Assembly: GCA_944320195.1 (NCBI GenBank) | Contig: CALUGP010000019.1 | Location: 1-49,132 of the forward strand | DNA from: an uncultured Prevotella sp. | GTDB taxonomy: Bacteria; Bacteroidota; Bacteroidia; Bacteroidales; Bacteroidaceae | Direction: 5' to 3' | DNA length: 49,132 nt | Shown here: positions 25,154-33,861 of the stretch, piece by piece | Layout: each line of letters starts with the position of its first letter | How positions within the stretch are numbered: the stretch's first letter is position 1 | Made by a program: the position numbers and the translations under genes | Notes under the pieces: model-generated | What the model saw: the letters and a program-made list of their open reading frames with translations, nothing else | What the model was told of the DNA's origin: nothing | The model's database searches: none

Positions 25154-26797
25154 TCACCTTGTAACTCTGAACCAGTCAGCGTCAATCCATCCACGATTGG
25201 CCTTGCCTGCCGGCTCTGCTGCGACAAAGCCTATCTTTGCACCTATCCATTTGCCTTCACGCATGGCGAACTCCGTGCCCGCGCTCTTATATTTCTTGCC
25301 GTCAAGACTGTAATAGAAACGGCATTTGCCCTTATCCACCTTCATGCGGAGATATATGTCCTCATGCGTTCCCGGCTGATAATCTATCGCATCAACGGCG
25401 GTAGGCTTAAGCGTGGCTATCACGCTTATTGTCTCCGGCTTGCCCTTGTCGGCACTCTTACATGTCACCTGCTGCAGCTGGAACTCGTCGCCGACACGCT
25501 TCACTACGAGAGCTGAATAATCCAAACCCATCATTATCAATCCGCCGAACTGGTTTTCAGCCTTGGACGTAAAGCGGATCTTAGCCGTCGCCGTAAACTT
25601 ATCCGCCGGGGTTTTCTGCAACAACAGGTTAGGCACCTCCCAAAGATTAACAAAATCCTCGCTCAACTTATGCGTGTAAATCCTAAACGTACCGAATGCC
25701 GTCGGCATGCCAAACATCTGATTATAGTTGGCGTGCCACTGCCACTGCTTACCTATAAATGGCGAGTCAAACTCGTCGTTTTCAACAGGGTTCTGAATCT
25801 GAACCTTAGCAGACGTCTTGGGTTTGCGGTATGTCATGACGGGGTCGCCACAATAGTCGCCGTCCTTGTCCACTCCCATCACAGGCCAGTTGTCTTTCCA
25901 TGTGACTGGCTGCAAATGGACAACGCGACCGTAACATCCCTTGTCCTGAAAATGCAAGAACCAGTCTTCGCCAAAAGCTGTGTGCACCCATGCGCCCTGG
26001 TGAGGCCCGTTGACGCTGCTCTTGCCCTGAGCAAGCACGATTTTGCTCTCATAAGGACCGTAAACGTTCTTGGAACGCATGGCCACCTGGAAGCCCGTAG
26101 GGACACCTCCGGCTGGAAACATTATCCAATACCAGCCGTCCCGTTTGTAGAATTTAGGGCCTTCACTTGTACGGCACTCGGTGCCGTTGCCGTCAAACAC
26201 GATGACAGGATCGCCGATGGCCCTGGTGCCATCGGCCGAAAGCTCGCGCACAACGATTATTGACGCGAAACGTGAGCGGCTGTTGGCGTAAGCGTATGTA
26301 AGATAGCAGCGGCCGTCATCGTCCCAAAGCGGCGTAGTGTCAATCATGCCTTTTCCTGGTATCACACACAAAGGCTTGCTCCACTCACCGGCAGGGTCTT
26401 TCGTCTTGACCATCATCACGCCATGGTCTGGGTCGCCCCAATAAATATAGAACTCGCCATTGTGGTGGCGTATGGACGGCGCCCACACGCCGTTTCCATG
26501 CGACGGACGATCAAACTCGTCGGTAGGATACTGCGTCTTGAGCGCATGCCCGATTATCTCCCAGTTCACCAGGTCTTTAGAGTGAAGGACAGGCAGGCCG
26601 GGCATGCAGTTGAACGAACTTGCCGTAAGATAATAGTCCTCGCCAACCGCGCACGCGTCGGGGTCGCTGTAGTCGGCATTGATTACTGGATTAGTGTATG
26701 TGCCGTCGCCATTGTCAGGACACCACACCTCCGACTTGTACTGGGCATTGGCAAACAGAGGCGATAACGCCAATGCCAAGAAGATTTGTTTTTTCAT
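25154..26797 (-). CDS. Secreted glycoside hydrolase family 43 (beta-xylosidase/arabinofuranosidase type)
   Basis: The product has 547 residues. The signal peptide MKKQIFLALALSPLFANA ends before QYKSEVW. The five-bladed propeller domain (about 30-330) shows NPVINADYSDPD (base Asp45), MIDTTPLWDDDG (pKa-modulating Asp) and TSEGPKFYK (acid Glu). From about 345 a concanavalin-like beta-sandwich follows (DEFDSPFIGKQWQWHAN to WIDADWFRVTR), as in GH43 enzymes that need this domain for activity. It probably trims xylan side chains or xylo-oligosaccharides in the periplasm. It lies 38 bases after the ATP-grasp gene on the same strand, but a functional tie is doubtful. No SusC/SusD genes are adjacent. 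Confidence 0.9.
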   Translation of the reverse strand: MKKQIFLALALSPLFANAQYKSEVWCPDNGDGTYTNPVINADYSDPDACAVGEDYYLTASSFNCMPGLPVLHSKDLVNWEIIGHALKTQYPTDEFDRPSHGNGVWAPSIRHHNGEFYIYWGDPDHGVMMVKTKDPAGEWSKPLCVIPGKGMIDTTPLWDDDGRCYLTYAYANSRSRFASIIVVRELSADGTRAIGDPVIVFDGNGTECRTSEGPKFYKRDGWYWIMFPAGGVPTGFQVAMRSKNVYGPYESKIVLAQGKSSVNGPHQGAWVHTAFGEDWFLHFQDKGCYGRVVHLQPVTWKDNWPVMGVDKDGDYCGDPVMTYRKPKTSAKVQIQNPVENDEFDSPFIGKQWQWHANYNQMFGMPTAFGTFRIYTHKLSEDFVNLWEVPNLLLQKTPADKFTATAKIRFTSKAENQFGGLIMMGLDYSALVVKRVGDEFQLQQVTCKSADKGKPETISVIATLKPTAVDAIDYQPGTHEDIYLRMKVDKGKCRFYYSLDGKKYKSAGTEFAMREGKWIGAKIGFVAAEPAGKANRGWIDADWFRVTR

Positions 26798-26835
26798 GTT
26801 TTTAAATGTTTTTTGTTTGTTTTTTCAAGGAATGA

Positions 26836-27915
26836 TTATATTACTTTCACAAAATTATTCCCGATTGTGTCGAACTTGAGTTTATAATTCACATCATGCA
26901 CGATGCGCATCAGCTTCGCCGGCTCAGTGGCCTGCACGCCAAACGAATTGGCGACATGCCCCATTGTGCGCCTGACATTGATTTCCACACACGGATGCAG
27001 CAAGAAGCCACGGCCGTCATCACGCGCAACGGCCATCATGTCAACGCCCAACGGCCCTGAGTATTTGCTGAAGGCGCCTTCGGAAAAATATCTCAAAAGC
27101 CGCTGCCTCGTCTCATTCAAAAGCCAGGCCGGAACAAAGCGAGCCAACATGGCCGCCTTCTCTTCCTCCGCCGCCACAACGTTTCCCGCATAACTGCTCT
27201 TGTTCGTCTCAAACAGGGACAAGCCGCAATAATCCACCCTACCGTCACCATGCGAATAAAACTCAAGCGCAAAATCTTTCACCTTTTTATAATAAGGCTC
27301 CACCATGACACCGCCTTGCCGCCCGATTGTATTTGACATCCATCCGCGCAGCGAAGCGCTGAAGCCTTTGTCAACGTAACGTACGCCACGACCGCTGCTG
27401 CTCCACAACGCCTTTACCACCACCGCGCCGTACTTGTCCATCTCGTCAAGCACTTCATCCAGGGACTTGCAAAAACGGCTCTCGCCACAAGTCGCGCATT
27501 CAAGGCCCGAGCGAATGCGCAAAAGAGCGTCGGTAGTATTACGCCTGTCAGCCAGACTGCGCACAAAGTCCAGATACTCGTCTGAGGGAAGACCGCCTAC
27601 GTCCATGCCGGCGTCAGCCAGCATTCGGCGCACGGCCTTGTCCCACCCCCACGGCTCGAAGCCCGAAAACACCAGCTTGCCCATATCCTCTTGCGAGACA
27701 AAAAGCACATCGGCATGCGGCATGCGGCACTGAGCCAACGCCTTAAGCGCAAAGAGCACATCGTCGACAAGCACAAAGTCGCCGTCATCAGCCCACAGCG
27801 CGGGCAGGAAACCAAGATTGGTCTTGAACTCCTGCACCGCATGAGGCAACGCCACATGAGCCGCGTCAGCGGCCAATGCCATCTCATGTTCAGGATTAAA
27901 AATATGTAGCTTCAC
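26836..27915 (-). CDS. Orphan ATP-grasp-fold protein (Bacteroidetes conserved)
   Basis: About 359 residues from a GTG at 27915 (VKLHIFNPEHEMALA). This start fits the promoter at 27941-27971; an open frame to 28098 would run through that promoter. The first half has LWADDGDFVLVDD and a Cys cluster (CATCGESRFC, near residue 150). The second half shows ATP-grasp features: KALWSSSGRGV (nucleotide loop), MVEPYYKKVKDFALEF, GPLGVDMMA and the metal-binding CVEINVRRTMG near the C-terminus. ATP-grasp enzymes ligate a carboxylate to an amine or thiol. The substrate is unknown and no peptide or partner gene is adjacent. Confidence 0.75.
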   Translation of the reverse strand: MKLHIFNPEHEMALAADAAHVALPHAVQEFKTNLGFLPALWADDGDFVLVDDVLFALKALAQCRMPHADVLFVSQEDMGKLVFSGFEPWGWDKAVRRMLADAGMDVGGLPSDEYLDFVRSLADRRNTTDALLRIRSGLECATCGESRFCKSLDEVLDEMDKYGAVVVKALWSSSGRGVRYVDKGFSASLRGWMSNTIGRQGGVMVEPYYKKVKDFALEFYSHGDGRVDYCGLSLFETNKSSYAGNVVAAEEEKAAMLARFVPAWLLNETRQRLLRYFSEGAFSKYSGPLGVDMMAVARDDGRGFLLHPCVEINVRRTMGHVANSFGVQATEPAKLMRIVHDVNYKLKFDTIGNNFVKVI

Positions 27916-27940
27916 CTTGCAGCATCGTTTTAACAGGATG

Positions 27941-27971
27941 CAAAGATAATGCAAGTTGGGCGCAATACAAA
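27941..27971 (-). promoter_or_regulatory. Promoter of the ATP-grasp gene
   Basis: The minus-strand -7 TATCTTTG (27941-27948) and TTTG (27968-27971) have a 19-base spacer. The TSS would lie about 19 bases before the GTG start. Flanking bases match the engB promoter. Confidence 0.75.
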
Positions 27972-28133
27972 ATAAAAGCACGAGAAACAAGACTTTATTT
28001 ACAATGCCACCCAGTGGCAAACTGACGGCATACACACATTGCCAACCTTGCATGGCCGCATTAATCACACTACACCACCAGTTTAAACTCCCGAGCATAA
28101 CCGCCTGGAATCCAGCATGTTAACGAAACCATT

Positions 28134-28223
28134 GCAAAAGACGGCTTTTTAGTCTGCGATTTGCGGCCTTTCACAATGCAAAAGACGGCAAATCACAACG
28201 CGAAAAGCCATGTATTGCAAAAC
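28134..28223. repeat. AAAAGACGGC-family intergenic repeat, copy B
   Basis: Units: GCAAAAGACGGCTTTTT (28134-28150), GCGGCCTTTCAC (28163-28174), GCAAAAGACGGCAAATCAC (28178-28196), GCGAAAAGCCATGTATTGCA (28200-28219). Orientation alternates as in the other copies. Confidence 0.65.
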
Positions 28224-28336
28224 AAGCGTTTCCACACGCATGGACGACATGGCCCGCGCCACAGAACACCTCACTAACAGCCGACCAATACATACTGTAA
28301 AAATAAGTAAAAATTACGAGATTTTGCAATGTTCGG

Positions 28337-28367
28337 TTTGCAAATAAAGAATAAAATATTATCTTTG
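28337..28367 (+). promoter_or_regulatory. Promoter of the P-loop ATPase gene
   Basis: TTTG (28337-28340) and TATCTTTG (28360-28367) with a 19-base spacer, 44 bases before the start codon. Confidence 0.75.
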
Positions 28368-28411
28368 CAAAAGATTTCGCCGTGTCTTGGCAATAAAACA
28401 AATTGGAAAGA

Positions 28412-29599
28412 ATGGAAGCCTTTTATCGCACCCATACCTATTTAGTAGAACACACCAACGCACCTGTACGCCGCCTGCTGATGGACGAGATCAACTGGGA
28501 CGACAGGCTTATTGGCATAAAAGGCACGCGGGGAGTCGGAAAGACCACCTTCCTGCTGCAATACGCCAAAGAACATTTCACGCCGAACGACCGCAGGTGT
28601 CTTTACGTGAACATGAACAACTTTTACTTCCAAGGCCGCGGCATAGCCGACTTTGCAAGCGAATTCTGCAAGAACGGCGGCAAAGTGCTTCTGATAGACC
28701 AAGTGTTCAAAGAACCCAACTGGAGCAAAGAACTGCGGCTGTGCCACGACAACAACCCCGAGCTGAAGATAATATTCACGGGCAGCAGCGTGATGCGGCT
28801 GAAAGAGGACAACCCGGAACTCAACGGAATCGTGAAAAGCTACAACCTGCGCGGCTTCTCGTTCCGTGAATTCCTAAACCTCACCGTCGGGACACATTTC
28901 CGCGCATACACGCTCGACGAGATTCTGCACGAGCACGAACACATAACAAGACAAATATTGCCGGAAGTTTCACCCAACAAATATTTTCCATTATATTTGC
29001 ACCACGGATTCTATCCGTTCTTCCTTGAAAACCGCAATTTCTCGGAAAACCTGCTCAAGACGATGAACATGATGACCGAGGTTGACATACTGCTAATAAA
29101 GCAAATCGAACTGAAATACCTTACAAAAATAAAAAAACTGTTTTACCTGCTGGCCGTCGACGGCCCCAAAGCACCCAACGTAAGCCAACTGGCCAACGAC
29201 ATAGAAACCAGCCGCGCGACAGTAATGAACTACATAAAATACCTGGCCGAGGCGAGACTCATCAACGTGATATACCCTCACGGCATGGAATTTCCCAAGA
29301 AGCCGAGCAAAGTGATGATGCACAATCCCAACCTGATGTACGCCATCTATCCCATCAGGGTGGAACTGCAAGACATCATGGAGACATTCTTCGTCAACTC
29401 GATGTGGAAAGACCATAAGGTAAACCAAGGCAGCAAAGACAACTACTACATAATAGACGGCGGAAAGAAATTCAGAATATGCGACGCGGCCGGAAACGGG
29501 AAAATACGCATGAACCCAGACACGGTCTACGCACGCTACAACACTGAAATAGGCAAGGACAACCAGATTCCGCTATGGCTATTCGGATTTTTATACTAA
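28412..29599 (+). CDS. P-loop ATPase of the AAA_14/DUF4143 type with atypical Walker B
   Basis: The product has 395 residues from the ATG at 28412. The Walker A is GTRGVGKTT (Lys44). The Walker B region reads KVLLIDQVFKEPNW, where family members usually have an Asp-Glu pair; here the second acid is Gln (codon CAA). The sensor-like IIFTGSSVMRL follows. The middle contains RGFSFREFLNL and a winged-helix-like QLANDIETSRATVMNYIKYL segment. The C-terminal part is the DUF4143-like nuclease-fold remnant (YYIIDGGKKFRI). Such proteins are widespread in Bacteroidales with unknown roles. It precedes the PFOR gene by 33 bases; co-transcription is possible but has no known meaning. Confidence 0.8.
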   Translation: MEAFYRTHTYLVEHTNAPVRRLLMDEINWDDRLIGIKGTRGVGKTTFLLQYAKEHFTPNDRRCLYVNMNNFYFQGRGIADFASEFCKNGGKVLLIDQVFKEPNWSKELRLCHDNNPELKIIFTGSSVMRLKEDNPELNGIVKSYNLRGFSFREFLNLTVGTHFRAYTLDEILHEHEHITRQILPEVSPNKYFPLYLHHGFYPFFLENRNFSENLLKTMNMMTEVDILLIKQIELKYLTKIKKLFYLLAVDGPKAPNVSQLANDIETSRATVMNYIKYLAEARLINVIYPHGMEFPKKPSKVMMHNPNLMYAIYPIRVELQDIMETFFVNSMWKDHKVNQGSKDNYYIIDGGKKFRICDAAGNGKIRMNPDTVYARYNTEIGKDNQIPLWLFGFLY

Positions 29600-29632
29600 C
29601 AACAGATACACTAACATTAATGTTTTATTAAA

Positions 29633-32600
29633 ATGGCTAAAGAAAAAAAGTTTATCACTTGTGATGGAAATGAGGCAGCCGCTCACATAAGCTATATGTT
29701 CAGCGAGGTTGCAGCCATTTACCCTATCACGCCGTCATCCCCTATGGCGGAACACGTTGACGAATGGGCCGCAAAAGGACGCAAAAACCTTTTCGGACAG
29801 ACCGTGTCCGTCCAGGAAATGCAATCAGAGGGAGGCGCAGCCGGAGCAGTGCACGGCTCACTCCAGGCCGGTGCGCTGACAACAACGTTCACAGCATCGC
29901 AGGGATTGCTCCTAATGATACCTAACATGTACAAGATTGCAGGCGAGCTGCTGCCATGCGTGTTCGACGTTTCGGCACGTACACTGGCATCTCATTCACT
30001 CTGCATCTTCGGCGACCACCAGGACGTGATGGCTTGCCGCCAGACAGGCTTCGCCATGTTCTGCGAAGGCTCTGTGCAGGAAGTGATGGACCTCACGGCC
30101 GTCGCCCACCTTGCATCATTGAAGACATGCGTTCCGTTCCTCAACTTCTTCGACGGATTCCGCACATCCCACGAATATCACAAAATCGAACTGCTTGAGC
30201 AGGAAGACATAGCTCCGCTGGTTGACATGGACGATGTAAAGCGCTTCCGCGACCGCGCCTTGTCACCCGAACGCCCCGTGACACGCGGTACGGCTGAAAA
30301 CCCGGAGACATTCTTCACACACCGCGAAGCATGCAACGAATATTATGACAAAGTTCCAGAAGTGGTGGAACATTATCTCGGCGAAATCAGCAAGATCACA
30401 GGCCGCGAGTATCACCTCTTCTCATATTACGGAGCGGAAGACGCAGACAGGATGATAATCCTCATGGGCTCAGCCACAGAGGCCGCACGCGAGGCTATCG
30501 ACTACCTGAACAAGAACGGCGAGAAAGTCGGCATGATTTCCGTACACCTTTATCGTCCGTTCTCTGTAAAGCACCTGTTGGCTTCCATCCCAACCACAGT
30601 CAAGCGCATTGCCGTGCTCGACAGGACCAAAGAACCGGGCGCAGAGGGTGAGCCACTGTACCTCGACGTGAAGAGCGCCTACTACGATGTGGAAAACAAA
30701 CCACTCATCGTAGGCGGACGTTACGGTCTCGGTTCAAATGACACAACCCCGGCACAGATAATCTCGGTATTCGACAACCTGAAGCTCAACGAACCGAAAA
30801 ACCACTTTACGCTCGGCATAGTCGACGATGTTACATTTACATCTCTGCCACAGGTTGAAGAGATGGCACTCGGCGGCGAAGGCATGTTCGAAGCCAAATT
30901 CTACGGACTGGGAGCAGACGGTACAGTAGGCGCAAACAAGAACTCAGTGAAAATCATCGGCGACAACACCGACAAACACTGCCAGGCATACTTCTCTTAT
31001 GACTCGAAGAAGTCTGGAGGCTTCACTTGCTCGCACCTACGCTTTGGTGATACGCCCATCCGCAGCACATATCTTGTAAACACGCCCAACTTCGTTGCAT
31101 GCCACGTACAGGCATACCTGCACATGTATGATGTCACACGCGGTTTGCAGAAGAACGGAACATTCCTTCTCAACACAATATTCGACGGCGAGGAACTTGT
31201 AAACTTCATTCCTAACAAGGTTAAGCGTTACTTCGCGCAAAACAACATCACCGTTTACTACATCAACGCTACAAAGATAGCCCAGGAAATTGGTCTCGGC
31301 AACCGTACGAACACCATCCTTCAGAGCGCCTTCTTCCGCATCACCAAGGTTATTCCTGAAGATCTCGCAGTAGAACAGATGAAAAAGTTTATCGTCAAGT
31401 CATACGGCAAGAAGGGACAAGACGTGGTTGACAAGAATTATGCAGCAGTTGACCGTGGCGGAGAATACAAGCAGCTCGCCATCGACCCTGCATGGGCAAA
31501 TCTTGCAGATGACGTGAAGGCAGAAGACGACGCCCCGGCATTCGTTAAAGAACTTGTACGTCCAATCAACGCACAGGCCGGCGACTTGCTAAAGGTTTCT
31601 GACTTCATAAAGCACGACACCGTAGACGGCACATGGCAGAACGGGACATCAGCTTATGAGAAACGCGGCGTAGAAGCGTTTGTACCGAAATGGGACGCTG
31701 AAAACTGTATTCAGTGTAACAAGTGCGCATATGTATGTCCTCACGCAGCAATCCGTCCGTTCGTACTGACAGACGAAGAGCTCAAAGGCTTCGATGGTAC
31801 AACCATCGAGATGAAGGCTCCTGCTGCAATGAAGGGTATGCACTTCGTGATCGAGCCGAGCGTGCTCGACTGTCTTGGCTGCGGCAACTGTGCTGACGTT
31901 TGTCCGGGCAACCCGAAGAAGGGCAAGGCTCTTACGATGGTTCCGTTCGCTGGCGACGATGCTGAGGCTGCACGCTGGGATTACCTCGTTAAGAACGTTA
32001 AGAGCAAGCAGGATTTGGTTGACATCAAGTCAAACGTCAAGAACTCTCAGTTCGCACAGCCTCTGTTTGAGTTCTCAGGAGCTTGTTCAGGTTGCGGTGA
32101 AACTCCGTATGTGAAACTCATTTCCCAACTCTTCGGCGACCGTGAGATGATAGCCAATGCAACAGGTTGTTCTTCAATTTACTCTGCTTCAATACCTTCA
32201 ACTCCTTACTGCACGAACGACAAGGGGCAAGGTCCTGCCTTCGACAACTCATTGTTCGAGGACTTCTGCGAGTTCGGCATGGGTATGGTGCTCGGCAACA
32301 AGAAGATGAAAGAGCGCATCACAATGCTGCTCAACGACGCTATTGCAAAGGACGAGACTCCCACAGAGTTCAAGGAGGCAGCACAAGAGTGGATTGCCGG
32401 CAAGGAAAACGCTGAAGCTTCAAAGGCCGCAGCTACCAAGCTGAAGCCGCTTATCGCAGCCGGTGCTGAAGCTGGATGCGAAGTCTGCAAGGAACTGAAG
32501 ACTCTCGACCACTATCTCGTAAAGCGCAGCCAGTGGATTATCGGTGGCGACGGTGCTTCTTACGACATTGGTTACGGCGGTCTCGACCACGTTATCGCAA

Positions 32601-33202
32601 GCGGCGAAGACGTTAACATCCTCGTTCTCGACACCGAGGTTTACTCTAACACGGGCGGCCAGTCTTCAAAGGCTACTCCTCTTGGCGCCATCGCGCAGTT
32701 CGCCGCACAGGGCAAGCGCATCCGCAAGAAGGATCTCGGCCTCATGGCTACCACTTACGGCTACGTTTACGTTGCCCAGATTGCGATGGGAGCTGACAAT
32801 GCACAGTGCCTCAAGGCCATTCGCGAGGCCGAGGCTTATCCCGGACCTTCACTCGTGATAGCTTACGCTCCGTGTATCAATCACGGCCTCAAGGCTAAGG
32901 GCGGCATGGGCAAGAGCCAGGCAGAGGAAGCCAAGGCTGTTGAATGCGGCTACTGGCACCTGTGGCGTTACAACCCCGAATTGGCAGAGCAGGGTAAAAA
33001 CCCGTTCTCGCTCGACTCCAAGGAGCCTGACTGGAGCAAGTTCCACGACTTCCTCCTCGGCGAGGTTCGCTATCTATCTGTAAAGAAGGCATACCCCAAC
33101 GAGGCCGAAGAACTGTTTGCCGAGGCTGAACGCATGGCTAAGCTGCGTTACAAGAGCTACATACGCAAGTCTAAGGAAGACTGGAGCGACGAAGAGGCAT
33201 AA
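29633..33202 (+). CDS. nifJ: Pyruvate:ferredoxin (flavodoxin) oxidoreductase
   Basis: This single-chain enzyme converts pyruvate and CoA to acetyl-CoA and CO2 while reducing ferredoxin. The 1189 residues match the fused homodimeric form. The N-terminal domain has AAAHISYMFSEVAAIYPITP. Two [4Fe-4S] motifs lie near residues 690-750 (CIQCNKCAYVCP and CLGCGNCADVCP). A further cluster Cys set includes CSGCGETP. The TPP domain has GGDGASYDIGYGGLDH and LDTEVYSNTGGQSSKATPLG. All motifs are intact. It is a central anaerobic energy enzyme and may feed the flavoproteins near 38 kb. A terminator follows. Confidence 0.97.
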   Translation: MAKEKKFITCDGNEAAAHISYMFSEVAAIYPITPSSPMAEHVDEWAAKGRKNLFGQTVSVQEMQSEGGAAGAVHGSLQAGALTTTFTASQGLLLMIPNMYKIAGELLPCVFDVSARTLASHSLCIFGDHQDVMACRQTGFAMFCEGSVQEVMDLTAVAHLASLKTCVPFLNFFDGFRTSHEYHKIELLEQEDIAPLVDMDDVKRFRDRALSPERPVTRGTAENPETFFTHREACNEYYDKVPEVVEHYLGEISKITGREYHLFSYYGAEDADRMIILMGSATEAAREAIDYLNKNGEKVGMISVHLYRPFSVKHLLASIPTTVKRIAVLDRTKEPGAEGEPLYLDVKSAYYDVENKPLIVGGRYGLGSNDTTPAQIISVFDNLKLNEPKNHFTLGIVDDVTFTSLPQVEEMALGGEGMFEAKFYGLGADGTVGANKNSVKIIGDNTDKHCQAYFSYDSKKSGGFTCSHLRFGDTPIRSTYLVNTPNFVACHVQAYLHMYDVTRGLQKNGTFLLNTIFDGEELVNFIPNKVKRYFAQNNITVYYINATKIAQEIGLGNRTNTILQSAFFRITKVIPEDLAVEQMKKFIVKSYGKKGQDVVDKNYAAVDRGGEYKQLAIDPAWANLADDVKAEDDAPAFVKELVRPINAQAGDLLKVSDFIKHDTVDGTWQNGTSAYEKRGVEAFVPKWDAENCIQCNKCAYVCPHAAIRPFVLTDEELKGFDGTTIEMKAPAAMKGMHFVIEPSVLDCLGCGNCADVCPGNPKKGKALTMVPFAGDDAEAARWDYLVKNVKSKQDLVDIKSNVKNSQFAQPLFEFSGACSGCGETPYVKLISQLFGDREMIANATGCSSIYSASIPSTPYCTNDKGQGPAFDNSLFEDFCEFGMGMVLGNKKMKERITMLLNDAIAKDETPTEFKEAAQEWIAGKENAEASKAAATKLKPLIAAGAEAGCEVCKELKTLDHYLVKRSQWIIGGDGASYDIGYGGLDHVIASGEDVNILVLDTEVYSNTGGQSSKATPLGAIAQFAAQGKRIRKKDLGLMATTYGYVYVAQIAMGADNAQCLKAIREAEAYPGPSLVIAYAPCINHGLKAKGGMGKSQAEEAKAVECGYWHLWRYNPELAEQGKNPFSLDSKEPDWSKFHDFLLGEVRYLSVKKAYPNEAEELFAEAERMAKLRYKSYIRKSKEDWSDEEA

Positions 33203-33252
33203 ACCATAAGCAAAAAGTTTTATCCGGCATACCTGCCGATAAAGCGCATGAC

Positions 33253-33291
33253 AAAGGGCTTGCAACGGGAACAACGCTGCAAGCCCTTTTT
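33253..33291 (+). terminator. Terminator of nifJ
   Basis: A 12-bp stem AAAGGGCTTGCA/TGCAAGCCCTTT followed by TT, 51 bases after the stop codon. Confidence 0.85.
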
Positions 33292-33816
33292 GTATGACAT
33301 CTTTTTATTAAGACACATTTTACACGTCGTGAGTTCGGCATAACAGGAATGTCACACTTATCAGTTTTTTGCAAGTCGGTGGCAAAAAGGCAATGCGGTA
33401 AGAAATTATATAATTGAAAAGATGATTCCTTATGCCGAATTCACGTATCTTACAAACGGATTAACACATGTAAGTCTGACAACCATGAAAAACGTTTTTA
33501 CAAAAGACGGCTTTTCACATTACAATACATGGCCTTTTGCATTCCAATATGCCGCATATTGCAGCCCAAAAGACGGTCTTTTACGCAATTGTACATATAT
33601 CACTGATAATCAAATACTTACCAAACAAACGAAAAGCCATCATTGAAGCAACTCTTGCAAGCCTTCAAAACGGCCGGCTTTGACAATGCGCACACGCCTT
33701 GGAATCCATCATACCCATTACTCAGCAATCCACTTCAACCTAACAACCATTAATTTTTATTTTCCAAGACAAACAAAATTCGCAAAATAAACTGCCATTA
33801 TATGAGTTATATTTAG
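33292..33816. other. Intergenic region rich in AAAAGACGGC-type repeats
   Basis: More than 500 bases without a credible gene. Repeat copy C (33501-33690) occupies its middle; the rest is AT-rich. The -7 box for the next gene follows. Confidence 0.6.
33501..33690. repeat. AAAAGACGGC-family intergenic repeat, copy C
   Basis: Units: CAAAAGACGGCTTTTC (33501-33516), GGCCTTTTGC (33531-33540), CAAAAGACGGTCTTTTACGC (33567-33586), ACGAAAAGCCATC (near 33629-33641) and CAAAACGGCCGGCTTTGAC (33666-33684). This is the longest and most degenerate copy. Confidence 0.65.
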
Positions 33817-33824
33817 TATATTTG
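33817..33824 (+). promoter_or_regulatory. Candidate -7 box for the GH43/CE1 pair
   Basis: TATATTTG lies 37 bases before the GH43 start. No clear -33 element, consistent with activator control of a glycan-use operon (inference). Confidence 0.45.
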
Positions 33825-33861
33825 CATCTACCGTTGATTAATAAAATGAAAACACGACAAT

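Larger units (their letters stand above)
27916..28336. other. Divergent intergenic region: shared promoter module and repeats
   Basis: It contains the promoter module at 27941-27971, AT-rich flanking sequence, a small GCCAC/GTGGC stem near 28012, and the repeat cluster B at 28134-28223. I see no credible gene. Confidence 0.55.

Noticed and set aside
27916-28098. Extended N-terminus of the ATP-grasp frame
   Set aside because: It would be translated from across its own promoter (27941-27971); the GTG at 27915 fits the conserved family start.
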